Source: Rhodopirellula sp.
GTDB lineage: Bacteria; Planctomycetota; Planctomycetia; Pirellulales; Pirellulaceae
Reading direction: 5' to 3'
Length of the DNA: 49,364 bases
Assembly: GCA_002690925.1 (NCBI GenBank)
Contig: NZGD01000007.1
Span: 1-49,364, forward strand
Both the position numbers and the translations under genes were made by a program. The notes beneath the pieces are model-generated. The model saw only the letters and a list, made by a program, of their open reading frames with translations, was not told the DNA's origin and searched no databases. Shown piece after piece: positions 24,732 to 34,771 of this stretch. How positions within the stretch are numbered: the first letter of the stretch is position 1; each line of letters begins with the position of its first letter.

Positions 24732-26642
24732 TTAGACGTCAATTGCCTCAGCATCCTCTGCGCGATCCATGATAAAGCGGAATCTCGCTGAGGCATCTCG
24801 TCCCATCAAGTCGCTAATGATGCGATCTGTTTCCAGCTGGTCATCGATTTCAACTTTCTGAATACGTCGTTTTTCCGGATTCAAGGTAGTGTCCCAAAGT
24901 ACCTTGGGCATCATTTCACCCAGTCCTTTGAAACGAGTGATCTCCGGCTTGGCGCGTCCGGTGTACTGTTCCAGCACCTCCTCTCGTGCAGCTTCATCAG
25001 CTGCCCAGAATGTCTCCTTGCCCAAATCAATTCGATAGAGTGGCGGAACACCAATGTAAAGTCGGCCCGCTGCAATCAAGGCAGGCATGTGACGATAGAA
25101 GAAGGTCAGCAGCAAAGTCGTGATATGGTGTCCATCCGAATCGGCATCGGCTAACAGGATCACACGCTCATAACGCAAATCTGCGAGATTCAAATTGGCC
25201 CCAATTCCGCAGCCTAAGGCAGCAACAAGGTCCTGTATTTCTTTATTTTCAAGGATCTTCTTGAGTGTTGCACTTTCTGTATTTAAGACCTTTCCACGCA
25301 GCGGAAGAATTGCCTGATAATTACGATTGCGCCCCTGCTTGGCACTGCCACCGGCTGAATCACCTTCCACGATGAAGATCTCGGAGTCGCCCTTTCCACC
25401 GGAAACGCAATCACTGAGTTTCCCCGGCAGCATAGTCCGTTTGGAACCACCTTTTCTTGACACAGCTGCTGAAGCAGCTCGCGAGGCGGCACGCGCCCGA
25501 GCGGCAGCGATGATGCGTGCAACGATGGAATCCGCAACACTTCGATTATTGTTCATCCACTGTTCCATCGCAGGCCTGATGGCAGCCTCAACCACAGATT
25601 GCACATCAGGATTATTGAGTCGATCCTTGGTTTGTCCCTGAAATTGCGGATCCTCGATGAAGACAGACAAGATGACGATCAAACCCTCACGAATATCCTC
25701 CAAGGTCAACTTGACTCCGCGCGGCGTCAGACTGTGCGTATCAACATAATTTCGCACGGCCTTATTAATCGCACCGCGGCATCCATTTTCATGTGTACCA
25801 CCACTTCCTGTAGGAATGCCGTTGACATAGCTTCGCACGTGTTCATCCGTCGACTCGGTCCACTGTAGAGTCAACTCCATCCGAAAATCATCTTCTTTAC
25901 GAAGAGTGAACGGAGACTCATGAATGGGCCTGGCATTTCGTTCTTTCACTACCTTGGCCAGATAGTCGACGATTCCCTGCTCGTGAAAAAACGCTTCCTT
26001 GCTTTTATTCACTTCATCGTTGTAGATAACTTTCACGCCGCGATGCAGAAAGCTTGCTGTTTCCAAGCGAGCACGAATCACTTTGGTATCAAATTCGGTC
26101 TTGGGAAAGATGGTCGGGTCAGGAGTAAAACTGATTGTGGTTCCTGTACCTCGCACTGCACCTTTCAATTTCTGAAGTTTGGACGTGGCCTTACCCTTCG
26201 CAAACGCCATTCGATATTGAACACCACCACGCCGCACGACAGCCGTGAGTTCCTTACTCAGCGCGTTAACAACCGACGCACCCACACCATGCAGTCCACC
26301 GGCAGTCTTGTAGTTGTTACCATCAAACTTACCGCCTGCGTGAAGCACGGTCAGAACAGTTTCCAATGCCGATTTTTTTGTTTTTGGATGTTTATCAACC
26401 GGAATCCCACGACCATTGTCCGAGACCGTGATTTTGCGTCCATCTTTATGAAGCGTCACAGAAATCTCCGTGGCGTGACCGTTCATCGCCTCGTCAATTG
26501 AATTGTCCACCACTTCCCAGATCAGGTGGTGCAACCCAGCCATACCGACACCACCGATATACATACCGGGTCGTTTCCGAACAGGCTCAAGCCCCTCGAG
26601 CACGACAATGTCTTCGCCTTCATATCGTTTATTTGCAGCCAT
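24732..26642 (-). CDS. Type IIA topoisomerase B subunit (GyrB/ParE)
   Basis: A 636-residue ATPase and Toprim subunit of a type II DNA topoisomerase. The GHKL ATPase region has IWEVVDNSIDEAM (catalytic Glu, Asn), SDNGRGIPV and AGGLHGVGASVVNALS; the transducer Lys loop is QGQTKDRLNN. The Toprim domain has FIVEGDSAGGSAKQGR and LLADADSDGHH, and the C-terminal TFKGLGEM-like block reads RFKGLGEMMPKVLWDTTL. It lacks the 170-residue insert of enterobacterial GyrB, so its length is ordinary. It lies 78 bases downstream of the A-subunit gene on the same strand, almost certainly one operon. GyrB and ParE cannot be separated by eye, so no symbol is given. Confidence 0.95.
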   Translation of the reverse strand: MAANKRYEGEDIVVLEGLEPVRKRPGMYIGGVGMAGLHHLIWEVVDNSIDEAMNGHATEISVTLHKDGRKITVSDNGRGIPVDKHPKTKKSALETVLTVLHAGGKFDGNNYKTAGGLHGVGASVVNALSKELTAVVRRGGVQYRMAFAKGKATSKLQKLKGAVRGTGTTISFTPDPTIFPKTEFDTKVIRARLETASFLHRGVKVIYNDEVNKSKEAFFHEQGIVDYLAKVVKERNARPIHESPFTLRKEDDFRMELTLQWTESTDEHVRSYVNGIPTGSGGTHENGCRGAINKAVRNYVDTHSLTPRGVKLTLEDIREGLIVILSVFIEDPQFQGQTKDRLNNPDVQSVVEAAIRPAMEQWMNNNRSVADSIVARIIAAARARAASRAASAAVSRKGGSKRTMLPGKLSDCVSGGKGDSEIFIVEGDSAGGSAKQGRNRNYQAILPLRGKVLNTESATLKKILENKEIQDLVAALGCGIGANLNLADLRYERVILLADADSDGHHITTLLLTFFYRHMPALIAAGRLYIGVPPLYRIDLGKETFWAADEAAREEVLEQYTGRAKPEITRFKGLGEMMPKVLWDTTLNPEKRRIQKVEIDDQLETDRIISDLMGRDASARFRFIMDRAEDAEAIDV

Positions 26643-26720
26643 CTCGATGTCGTTCCGTCAGCTGGATAGTAATTCAGCCGCAAGGGCTGATGCAGTTTAA
26701 ATAAGAGGATAAACGAACAG

Positions 26721-29198
26721 TCAGGATGATTCACTGAGTGTTGGTGGGGCCTTGGGTGGCAACGTCACAATCTCGGATATTTTCCCATTTTTCTGAATCT
26801 CATTTCCTCGTCCGCCACGTGAGGTCACCCGATACTTGGCAGTCGAGATCGTTTTCTTGGCACCACGATTGGTCATGACTGTCAATAAATCACGATCACC
26901 GGTCGAGGCTTTGAAGCCAAGCAATTCATCTCCGGCAGCGAGTCGAATGAGCGTCACTCCCTTGCCAGCACCCGACAGATAGTTAATTTCTTCGACTGTG
27001 CAAATCATCGCCCTACAAGCACGTGATACAGCGAGCAGATTCTCAGTACCATCAACGGGCACCACGCTTACAATGGATGAGTTCGCGGCAACCCTCGCAA
27101 ACCTGCGACCAGTGCGTGTCGATGTTTCGGCAAACGGCTCGAAACTGAAACGCAGCGCAAATCCGTTGGTTGATGCAGCCAAGGCATGAGACTCAGGACA
27201 ATAATCCGGATTTTTGGGATCTTCACGGAAGTCACCGATGACTCTGGAATCAAAGGAAATCGCTGTCACGATTTTCTCTCCATCCTTCATCTTGAACAAT
27301 TTCTGAATCGGCTCACCAAAACCGGTGGACGCCGGAACATCAATCATACGAGCGGTGTAGCAAACGCCAAGTGACGAGAAAAACCCGATCGTTGATCGAG
27401 TGCTTCCGGCCACACAATCCAACACGCTGTCACCTTTGCGCAAACGACTCTTTCCCGGGTCGGAAATTTGTTTCTGCCGCTTCACCCATCCATCTTTGGT
27501 GACGAGGACATGACAGTCCTCCGCCACAATAAAATCTTCGGCTGTGTACTCAGGCTCTTCCTCAACCGTTGTGATCAGGGTGCGCCGTTTACCGACACTA
27601 TCCTTGCCGTAATCGGTAACAAGCGACTCGATTTCCTGGCGGACAATCTGCCATCGACCTGACGAATTGGTGTCCTTGGTATCCTCGGCCAGCAATTTTC
27701 GTATTTGGCGAGCACGCTTGTTTTTCTCTTTCAGCTCATCAAGGATCAGATTGATTTCCAGCCGAGCGAGCCGATAGAGTTTCAATTCCAGAATGGCATC
27801 CGTCTGCTCATCATCGAGACCACCGCCACGCCCATCAGCGGGAAACTTTCGCATGATCTTTTTGGCAGCATCAGCCTTACCATCGCTCTTCCGAATGATA
27901 CGGATGATCTCATCAAGGGCATCAAAGATCAAAGCAAAACCATTCAGGATGTGAATGCGTTTTTCAAGCGCCTTCAATTCATTTGTCAAACGCTCAGTGA
28001 TCACTTCCAGGCGGAAATGCAGGAAGTGCCAAAGCATTTCCTTCAAACTCAGGCGATTGGGGGCCCCGACCTCGGGATTCTCAGTGGGTACAAGACACGT
28101 CAAATTCACATTGAAATTGTTTTGCAACTGCGTGTGCTTATACAAATAAGCAAGCACCTTTTTCTCATCCGCACCTTTCTTAAGCAGCAGGTCAACACGA
28201 ATTTCATCCGTGGAAAGATCTCGAACCTCAGTGACCAGCGGCAATTTCCCACTGAAAATGATCTCTGCAATCCGCTCGACCATCGCAGCCTTGTTCACAC
28301 CGAATGGAATCGAGGTGACTTGCAAAACCTTGGCCCCCTTCTGTGTGACCAACTTGGTGGTTCCCCGAAGCTTGATCGTGCCTTGGCCAGTGGCATAAAT
28401 TTCGCGCAACTCATCCTTCGTATTGGTGACTTGCCCTCCGGTCGGAAAGTCAGGTCCCTGAATTGCATCGTTGGCGACTAGCTGGTAGCCCTTGATTTCC
28501 GGGTTGTGCAACAGTTTGAGAAGTGCGCTGCAAATTTCTCGCAAGTTATGCGGAGGAATGTTGGTTGCCATTCCCACCGCGATTCCGGTCGCCCCGTTGA
28601 GAAGCAAGTTGGGAACAAGACTTGGCAGAACAACAGGTTCTTCCCGGCTTCCGTCATAGTTCGGTTTGAAGGCAACCGTGCGAGTTGCAAGGTCCTTGAG
28701 CATCTCCGACGCAAGTGCCGTCATGCGACACTCGGTATAACGCATTGCCGCGGCATTATCCCCATCGACGCTACCAAAATTGCCACTACCATCGACCAAG
28801 GGCATCCGCAGAGAAAACGGCTGAGCCATCCTCACCAATGCATCGTAGATAGAACTGTCACCGTGCGGATGAAAACGTCCCATGACGTCACCCACCACTT
28901 TGGCACATTTGACATGCTTGGAACTGAAATTCAGTCCCTGCTGACTCATGGTGTACAGAATCCGGCGTTGAACAGGCTTCAGGCCATCTCTGACGTCGGG
29001 TAACGCACGGCTGGTAATGACCGAGAGCGAGTAATTGAGATATTTCTCCTGCGCTGCCTGCCGCAGAGGAATCACGACCAGCGATGGATCCTGAACGTCA
29101 AAAAGCGATTCGGTTTCATCCGTCCTGTCGGCCGAAGACTTTCGTTTGCCAGAAGCCTTAGAAGCCCCGGTCTTGCTGCGAGTTCGACGTTTTGCCAC
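26721..29198 (-). CDS. Type IIA topoisomerase A subunit (GyrA/ParC)
   Basis: An 825-residue DNA breakage-reunion subunit. A basic N-terminal tail (1-30) precedes the winged-helix core; the catalytic Tyr154 lies in [11 protein letters not shown]. The quinolone-pocket segment [15 protein letters not shown] keeps Ser115 and Asp119, equivalent to E. coli GyrA Ser83 and Asp87, so wild-type quinolone contacts are expected. The C-terminal beta-pinwheel covers about 545-815. A full GyrA box is not visible in the first blade; instead SRGGRG occurs near residue 794. The GTG start at 29198 has AAGGA about 11 bases upstream. It forms an A-then-B operon with the next gene. Confidence 0.95.
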   Translation of the reverse strand: MAKRRTRSKTGASKASGKRKSSADRTDETESLFDVQDPSLVVIPLRQAAQEKYLNYSLSVITSRALPDVRDGLKPVQRRILYTMSQQGLNFSSKHVKCAKVVGDVMGRFHPHGDSSIYDALVRMAQPFSLRMPLVDGSGNFGSVDGDNAAAMRYTECRMTALASEMLKDLATRTVAFKPNYDGSREEPVVLPSLVPNLLLNGATGIAVGMATNIPPHNLREICSALLKLLHNPEIKGYQLVANDAIQGPDFPTGGQVTNTKDELREIYATGQGTIKLRGTTKLVTQKGAKVLQVTSIPFGVNKAAMVERIAEIIFSGKLPLVTEVRDLSTDEIRVDLLLKKGADEKKVLAYLYKHTQLQNNFNVNLTCLVPTENPEVGAPNRLSLKEMLWHFLHFRLEVITERLTNELKALEKRIHILNGFALIFDALDEIIRIIRKSDGKADAAKKIMRKFPADGRGGGLDDEQTDAILELKLYRLARLEINLILDELKEKNKRARQIRKLLAEDTKDTNSSGRWQIVRQEIESLVTDYGKDSVGKRRTLITTVEEEPEYTAEDFIVAEDCHVLVTKDGWVKRQKQISDPGKSRLRKGDSVLDCVAGSTRSTIGFFSSLGVCYTARMIDVPASTGFGEPIQKLFKMKDGEKIVTAISFDSRVIGDFREDPKNPDYCPESHALAASTNGFALRFSFEPFAETSTRTGRRFARVAANSSIVSVVPVDGTENLLAVSRACRAMICTVEEINYLSGAGKGVTLIRLAAGDELLGFKASTGDRDLLTVMTNRGAKKTISTAKYRVTSRGGRGNEIQKNGKISEIVTLPPKAPPTLSESS

Positions 29199-29608
29199 GC
29201 CAGAAGGTCCTTTTCTTGCCAGTGGTGCGAGATTTTTCGTGCGATTAGCGGTTTACCAGCCAAAGCAACAATGCAGAAGCTAGGCAATTTATACCGTTAA
29301 TGCTATCCGAGTCGATTACAGCGTCCCCACAGGGACCGATGCACAAGCGGGTTATACCGGTCGAAACCGTGAAAACGACCCCAATGATCATGCCGAGCAG
29401 AGCGGCAAACGACTCTCAGGTCAACTGTGAGCAGGATTTGGTCCGAAAACTCTTTGAAACAGGATCTGTTCCCATTTTGCCGCCGTCATCCGGATTTTTA
29501 TCTGCGACGCGCGAAAGCTGCGGGAATCGATCGCCAGCCAACCAGCTGGATTCCGACCCATTTCAGCCGTCGACACGCTCGGGCGACGTTCACGGTGGAG
29601 CCGAACCT
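29199..29608. other. Divergent intergenic region
   Basis: A 410-base spacer between the topoisomerase operon (minus) and a small secreted-protein gene (plus). A plus-strand open frame runs through it in phase with the secreted protein, but the signal peptide begins only at 29609. I see no terminator, RNA gene or clear promoter. Confidence 0.35.
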
Positions 29609-30061
29609 ATGAAAATCAGAACGCTTTCCTACGCTTTGGTCGCCTTGGCCATGTGCGCGACCCTCGCAGTCACCGCTTCCGCAGAAGAATCTGCCAAACA
29701 AGCAAAGGAAAAGGCCTCCCCGGCAGCATCTGACAGCTACGTCGGCGACGTGGCTCCCGGGATCCAGCGAAGCTACGGCCAGCCAGACCTGTTCTACAAC
29801 TTTTACACTGAAGGGGCTGCCAACCGAGCGAACGCCCAGATGTACCTGTCTCCCATGCCCATTCCGCCGAATGTGGGACACACTTTCTATACCTACCAAC
29901 CCTTTTCCCCACACCACATGTTGTACCCGCATCAAAACCGGTTCCACAGTCATTATGACTGCGGTCGTGGCATGAATAGGACGCGAGCTTCTTACTATTA
30001 CCCACCTGTTCGCCAGACTGCGAGCAACGTTTATTGGAACTTCCTGCGAATCCCCCGCTAG
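29609..30061 (+). CDS. Small secreted aromatic-rich protein
   Basis: A 150-residue exported protein of unknown function. The signal peptide (SYALVALAMCATLAVTASAEE) ends near residue 25. The mature part is rich in Tyr, Pro, Asn, His and Phe, with no known domain; it includes PIPPNVGHTFYTYQPF and a run of histidines and tyrosines around HMLYPHQNRFHSHYD. Only one Cys is seen in the mature part. GGTGGAG lies 8 bases before the ATG at 29609, which decides the start against a longer in-frame alternative. A related small gene follows 77 bases later, and the tad genes come next. A cell-surface or extracellular role is inferred from export only. Confidence 0.7.
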   Translation: MKIRTLSYALVALAMCATLAVTASAEESAKQAKEKASPAASDSYVGDVAPGIQRSYGQPDLFYNFYTEGAANRANAQMYLSPMPIPPNVGHTFYTYQPFSPHHMLYPHQNRFHSHYDCGRGMNRTRASYYYPPVRQTASNVYWNFLRIPR

Positions 30062-30138
30062 TTCCTCCATACCCTGCAACCAGTCAATCCTGTGACGGTT
30101 GTATCCCAATCCAGCACACCCAGATGAATGAGCCTACC

Positions 30139-30513
30139 ATGATCCATCGAATCATCCTCGCCGTTGGCCTGGTGACCGCTTCCATCGCAGCCTCGCAAAC
30201 AAGCGCGACTGCTGGCGATCCCTATGGCATGGCCCAGGTATGGTCCTACAACTTTTCCATGAATCGCCCTTGGCACGGGAATTACTATAATCAGATGCAT
30301 GGCCAACCTCTTGCATTGATTGTTCCCCCTACAGTTCAAATGCGGCAAACCTATTCGTGGGGCGTGAGCCAGAACCACATGTACCCCATTTACCATCAGT
30401 TTGGTCGTAGTGCTAATTCCCCTGGTGCAGCACGTGGCCGATTCCACGGCACACCCACTTGGCCCAGCCATACGGATCAGTTCGGCACCTACTACGTTCG
30501 AGGCCCTTGGTAA
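30139..30513 (+). CDS. Small secreted aromatic-rich protein, second copy
   Basis: A 124-residue exported protein, probably a distant paralogue of the preceding gene. The signal peptide (RIILAVGLVTASIAASQTSA) ends near residue 25. The mature part is rich in Tyr, Trp, His, Asn, Gln and Pro. Both proteins have a VPP/IPP turn followed by an aromatic stretch and a His-Met-Tyr-Pro-like segment (here NHMYPIYHQFGR; in the neighbour HHMLYPHQNRF). A Met five codons upstream (30124) is an alternative start. A large hairpin begins 98 bases after the stop. No cysteine is visible in the mature part. Function unknown. Confidence 0.68.
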   Translation: MIHRIILAVGLVTASIAASQTSATAGDPYGMAQVWSYNFSMNRPWHGNYYNQMHGQPLALIVPPTVQMRQTYSWGVSQNHMYPIYHQFGRSANSPGAARGRFHGTPTWPSHTDQFGTYYVRGPW

Positions 30514-30610
30514 TACGGAACTTAGTCGCAAGCAGAAACCGACCTGCTGTGTCTCTGTATCTCTGCTGATCTAGCCACCGGCTAACAGCCACTGGCAACA
30601 CGCTCATTGC

Positions 30611-30648
30611 GCCAGGCCGGTGCTTCCGATTGGAGGCGCCGGTCTGGT
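30611..30648 (+). terminator. Long hairpin, probable terminator of secreted-protein genes
   Basis: Bases 30611-30627 pair with 30632-30648 in a continuous 17-base-pair stem (five G-T pairs) closed by GATT. The following bases are only TTACGTTAAA, so the T-run is weak. It lies 98 bases beyond the second secreted-protein gene and probably ends that transcript or protects its 3' end. Confidence 0.6.
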
Positions 30649-30681
30649 TTACGTTAAAGGTCAGGTTTACGTCAAAGGCGG
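30646..30681. repeat. 18-base tandem pair
   Basis: GGTTTACGTTAAAGG and GGTTTACGTCAAAGG follow one another at an 18-base interval just after the hairpin. It is too short and isolated to interpret. Confidence 0.5.
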
Positions 30682-31118
30682 ATCAACTCCTTTTTCACAT
30701 AAAAACAAACTGCCTCACTCGATAAACAAATCAAAGTCGACTTCATATCACGCCCAGCAGCTTCGTGCTGCCACGATTGGATGTTCAAGCTGGCCTACCA
30801 TCCAAGGATGCGGTTGAACCTCTTATTCCGCCTACCCAAGCCGCGACTTTGAAAGTTCCCGGGGTACCCCAGCTGTTTGGTGAAAGTCGAAAGCGTTTTC
30901 TCTCTCCGCAATGATTTGCGGCCTATCTTTAAGTTGGATGAGATATCAGCACGGACAACGGGACTCCAAGAGCCCCACTTTCGGCCCTACAACCGTCTTC
31001 AACCGCACAATCGCATTTTTCTTCCCAACCGCTGAGTAGCGTTTTGGGTGTCATCCCTTGAGTTGAGTGACTGGAACCGGGCTGGACTCGACGCGCAAGA
31101 CAACAGAAAGCAGTAGCA

Positions 31119-32432
31119 ATGCGAATCGGCACTCCCATTGATCGCCCCAGTCGACAACAACAGTTCGAAGAGGTCAAAGTACGTATCCACAGCAAGTTGG
31201 TGGACAAATTGGATCTCACGCGGGTGGGTGACCTCAAAGGCGATACACTCAAACGCGAAATCCGTCTGGTTGTCGAGCACCTTTGCGATGTTGAGGACAC
31301 GCTGCTGAATCGTCAGGAACGCGAACGTATCGTCGAAGAAGTGATCGACGAGGTTCTGGGGCTCGGACCACTCGAATTGATTCTGAAGGATCCAACGGTC
31401 AGTGATATCCTGATCAACGGTCCCAAGAACATCTATGTCGAGCGTGGCGGAAAGATGGAAAAGTCAGAAGTAGAATTCCGTGATGGCAAACATCTGCTTC
31501 AGATCATTGACAGAATTGTCAGTAAGGTTGGTCGTCGCATCGATGAAACTTCCCCGATGGTAGACGCAAGGCTTGAAGATGGATCGCGTGTCAATGCGAT
31601 CATTCCCCCACTGGCACTCGATGGAGCTGCCGTCAGCATCAGACGCTTTGGCAGTAATCCATTACGCCTCGAGGACCTGCTCAACTTCAAAGCATTCACA
31701 CCAGAGATGGTAATGTTATTGGAAGGCTGCATCAAAGCCAGATGCAACATCATCATTGCTGGCGGTACTGGTTCTGGAAAAACAACACTGCTCAATACAC
31801 TATCGTCTTTCATCGGACAGGAAGACCGTATCGTAACGATCGAGGACGCAGCAGAACTTCAACTGCAACAGGACCACGTCGTCCGCTTGGAAACACGTCC
31901 GGCGAACATCGAGGGTAACGGTGCGATCACAGCAACCGATCTGGTCAAAAACGCTCTGCGAATGCGGCCTGAACGAATCATCATTGGCGAATGTCGAGGC
32001 GGCGAAACACTTGACATGCTTCAAGCCATGAACACGGGCCATGATGGGTCCATGACTACGATCCACGCGAATACGCCGCGTGATGCCGTTGCCAGACTCG
32101 AAACACTGGTGATGATGTCTGGTTTTGAATTACCGGTCAAAGCCATTCGCCAACAGGTAGCCGGCGCCGTTGACATTCTCATTCAGGCCAATCGCCTGCA
32201 AGGTGGCCCACGCCGAATCACAGCGATCACAGAGATCGTTGGAATGGAGCAGGACACGATCGTCATGCAAGACATCTACAAGTACACGCAAAAAGGCATT
32301 GATGACGAAGGAAAGGCATTCGGCCATTTTGAATGCACGGGAGTTCGCCCCAGTTTCATGAGTCGCTTGGAGGCCGCAGGTGTACGCCTACCCGCAAGTG
32401 CATTCCGAGAAAGAATCATGATGCAAGCTTGA
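31119..32432 (+). CDS. tadA: Tad/Flp secretion ATPase (TadA/CpaF)
   Basis: A 437-residue secretion ATPase that powers assembly of Flp-type pili or a related type II/IV-like export system at the inner membrane. The N-terminal domain (1-200) carries the [17 protein letters not shown] block typical of CpaF. Then come Walker [10 protein letters not shown] (215-223), the Asp box TIEDAAEL (240-247), Walker [12 protein letters not shown] (286-296), and the His box SMTTIHAN. Length matches CpaF. It is followed by tadB (76 bases) and tadC (78 bases) on the same strand. No pilin (flp), prepilin peptidase, CpaB, secretin or TadZ gene lies in the window, so those parts must be elsewhere. Confidence 0.93.
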   Translation: MRIGTPIDRPSRQQQFEEVKVRIHSKLVDKLDLTRVGDLKGDTLKREIRLVVEHLCDVEDTLLNRQERERIVEEVIDEVLGLGPLELILKDPTVSDILINGPKNIYVERGGKMEKSEVEFRDGKHLLQIIDRIVSKVGRRIDETSPMVDARLEDGSRVNAIIPPLALDGAAVSIRRFGSNPLRLEDLLNFKAFTPEMVMLLEGCIKARCNIIIAGGTGSGKTTLLNTLSSFIGQEDRIVTIEDAAELQLQQDHVVRLETRPANIEGNGAITATDLVKNALRMRPERIIIGECRGGETLDMLQAMNTGHDGSMTTIHANTPRDAVARLETLVMMSGFELPVKAIRQQVAGAVDILIQANRLQGGPRRITAITEIVGMEQDTIVMQDIYKYTQKGIDDEGKAFGHFECTGVRPSFMSRLEAAGVRLPASAFRERIMMQA

Positions 32433-32508
32433 TCTCGGCTGTCGCTTGAATGCGAAAATCCGCAACTCGTTCCCAATTGTAAAACCTCACTTGATCTACA
32501 GTTCAGCT

Positions 32509-33468
32509 ATGAGTGGATACATTATCGTGGCTCTGGTCGGCATCGTCGTCACATGCCTGGTCGCCTTCGCAATCAATGTGATCGTTCCGGGCGGCGACAC
32601 TACATCCACCGAAGATCGACTGTCAGCCATGGCAAGTCGTCGTAGCGGCAGCGAAGCAAAAGAGAAATCTTCTTTACTTACTGGCATGGACGATCAGTAC
32701 TCACCGGTCACTCGTATGCTGGAAAAAATTCCCGCGTTTACGGATTACCTTGAACAGGCTGACCTACCGATGCAGCCTGCGAAATTCATATTACTTTGCG
32801 TTGCAACATTCGTGGGTGGAGCCATGAGCTGCATCCTGACCCCGGTTCCGATTCTGTTAGCCCCCTTTGCAGGGGCATTATTAACCGCGTTGCCGATCAG
32901 TTGGCTCGCCATGAAACGAAAGAAGCGACTTTCCAAATTCGGTAGACAAATGCCGGAAGCACTCGATCTGCTAAGTCGTTCACTGCGTGCCGGACACTCA
33001 CTCAATGCCGGTTTCGGCCTCGTAGCTTCCGAACTAGATGCCCCACTTGCCACCGAGTTCTCAAGAGCATTCGAAGAACAGAATTTCGGCATCCCTTTGG
33101 ATGAAGCCATCGAGGACATGGCAGACCGCATTCCCAACATGGACCTACGTTTCTTTGCCACCGCAATTGTTTTGCAACGTCAAACAGGTGGTGACCTCGC
33201 GGAGATCCTCGACAAAATCAGTCACTTGATTCGTGAGCGACTGATGGTTCTTGGGCAAGTCCAGGCATTGACTGGCGAAGGAAGAATGAGTGGAGCAGTA
33301 CTGCTGGCACTACCCCCTGTCCTGTTCTTGGTGATGTTGAAACTCAACTATGACTATGTACTGATGCTCTTCACTGATCAAATCGGTCGTTACATGCTCA
33401 CGGCTGCTTTAATAACACAGGTCATTGGAGCGATGGTGATCAAGAAAATCATCACGATCAAAGTATAA
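32509..33468 (+). CDS. tadB: Tad inner-membrane platform protein TadB
   Basis: A 319-residue type II secretion F-domain protein of the TadB kind. Hydrophobic segments lie near the N-terminus (YIIVALVGIVVTCLVAFAI), in the middle (two, around FILLCVATFVGGAMSCILTP), and at the C-terminus (two). The F domain has the family stretch LDLLSRSLRAGHSLNAGF and the LQRQTGGDLAEILDKIS block. It forms the membrane platform with TadC and contacts the ATPase. The ATG at 32509 begins just before the first membrane helix; a TTG-started extension upstream has no such features. The preceding gene ends 76 bases before it. Confidence 0.9.
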   Translation: MSGYIIVALVGIVVTCLVAFAINVIVPGGDTTSTEDRLSAMASRRSGSEAKEKSSLLTGMDDQYSPVTRMLEKIPAFTDYLEQADLPMQPAKFILLCVATFVGGAMSCILTPVPILLAPFAGALLTALPISWLAMKRKKRLSKFGRQMPEALDLLSRSLRAGHSLNAGFGLVASELDAPLATEFSRAFEEQNFGIPLDEAIEDMADRIPNMDLRFFATAIVLQRQTGGDLAEILDKISHLIRERLMVLGQVQALTGEGRMSGAVLLALPPVLFLVMLKLNYDYVLMLFTDQIGRYMLTAALITQVIGAMVIKKIITIKV

Positions 33469-33546
33469 ATCCACGACGATACCCCAAACGCATTCAACCC
33501 TCCCATCACCATTGCTACTACGCTAGTGAACGAAGGAATATATGAC

Positions 33547-34524
33547 ATGTCTCCTATGATCTGTGCCATGGTTGATCCGGTTACCATCACTTCGATTGCA
33601 ATTTTCGTTTCCGTCACTTCGATCGCATGGGTGGTGATTGGACGTATCAGCGGCGACGACAAATCAAGGCCGGAAGCACGCCTGGACATGATGAGCAACC
33701 GGCGTAGCGGCCCACAGCTTGACGAAGAAGCCGAGGACAAAAACCTCCGTAAAAACGAGGCCCTCACTGCAGTTCTGGAAAGAGCCACGCAACCATTGGC
33801 AGAGACTGTCAGCGGCGATGAAAAATCGATGGGTCAATTGCGAGAAAAACTGGTCAATGCCGGTTTCCGCCGAGAGTCAGCACCCGTTATTTTCAAGGGT
33901 GTCCAGTTAATCCTCACCGGCGTGGGTCTGTTGGTTGGTGGAGTCTTCGGCATGGTTGCCGATGGACTCAGTCAAGGCTTGATTCTGAAGGCGGCCGCTG
34001 GCATTGTGATTGGATTCATCATTCCAAAACTGATTTTGGATCATCTTGTCAAACGCCGCAAAGAAAAGATTTTCCTGGGAATGCCCGATGCACTCGACCT
34101 CATGGTTGTATGCGTTGAAGCCGGACTGGGAATGGACCAGGCACTTCGAAAAGTTGCCGGCGAAATGTCAAAAAGCCACTTGGAAATTGGTGAAGAATTC
34201 AGCATCGCCAATCAACAATTGCAGTTTGGCAAGTCGCGAACCGAGGTCCTGAAGGCCTTGGGATTCCGCAGTGGAATAGACGACCTCAAACAACTCACTG
34301 CAATTTTGATTCAAGCAGACAGGTTCGGATCCAGCATCGCAGGAGCGCTGCGTGTGCAGAGTGATTCAATGCGAGTCAAACGCCGGCAGATTGCAGAAGA
34401 GAAAGCAGCCAAGACCGCGGTAAAGATGATCTTCCCACTGGTGCTATTCATCTTTCCAGGAATTTTCGTCGTGCTCGTCGGCCCCGCTGGTATCAACATG
34501 TATCGCAACCTGCTCAGCAATTAG
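33547..34524 (+). CDS. tadC: Tad inner-membrane platform protein TadC
   Basis: A 325-residue type II secretion F-domain protein, partner of TadB. It shows an N-terminal membrane helix (TSIAIFVSVTSIAWVVIG), two mid helices (around LILTGVGLLVGGVFGMV), and a C-terminal helix (MIFPLVLFIFPGIFVVLVG). The F domain contains MPDALDLMVVCVEAGLGMDQAL, a TadC hallmark in its leading part PDALDLMVVCVEAG. GAAGGA lies 10 bases before the ATG at 33547, which decides against the GTG seven codons upstream. It ends the visible tad operon; TadD, TadE/F and TadG genes do not follow. Confidence 0.92.
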   Translation: MSPMICAMVDPVTITSIAIFVSVTSIAWVVIGRISGDDKSRPEARLDMMSNRRSGPQLDEEAEDKNLRKNEALTAVLERATQPLAETVSGDEKSMGQLREKLVNAGFRRESAPVIFKGVQLILTGVGLLVGGVFGMVADGLSQGLILKAAAGIVIGFIIPKLILDHLVKRRKEKIFLGMPDALDLMVVCVEAGLGMDQALRKVAGEMSKSHLEIGEEFSIANQQLQFGKSRTEVLKALGFRSGIDDLKQLTAILIQADRFGSSIAGALRVQSDSMRVKRRQIAEEKAAKTAVKMIFPLVLFIFPGIFVVLVGPAGINMYRNLLSN

Positions 34525-34771
34525 TGCCGGGCGGGGCATTTGAGAAAACTCACCGATACTGGCACTGCTCGACAGTGACACGATGATCGATCCGCCAAAT
34601 CCATTGGCAGATCACGAGACGACACCTACCGGCGGGGAACTCGCTGCCAGCCCGATAGCCGTTAACAAGCAGTGGGTGCCATGATGCCCGGCATGCCAAT
34701 GCGTGAACAGCAATTCTTTACAATGAGTGATCAATCCAAGTTTCATTGAATTCTCGTTGGTGGTTATCGCA

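Larger units (their letters stand above)
30514..31118. other. Intergenic region before tadA
   Basis: These 605 bases hold a 17-base-pair hairpin (30611-30648) and a short tandem repeat (30646-30681), described separately. No RNA gene, promoter or protein gene could be recognised in the remaining 440 bases, which must contain the tadABC promoter. Confidence 0.45.

Noticed and set aside
25920..26501. 193-residue plus-strand open frame inside the B-subunit gene
   Set aside because: Antisense shadow of the GyrB/ParE coding sequence.
27705..28481. 258-residue plus-strand open frame inside the topoisomerase A-subunit gene
   Set aside because: Antisense shadow of a highly conserved gene; no motifs of its own.
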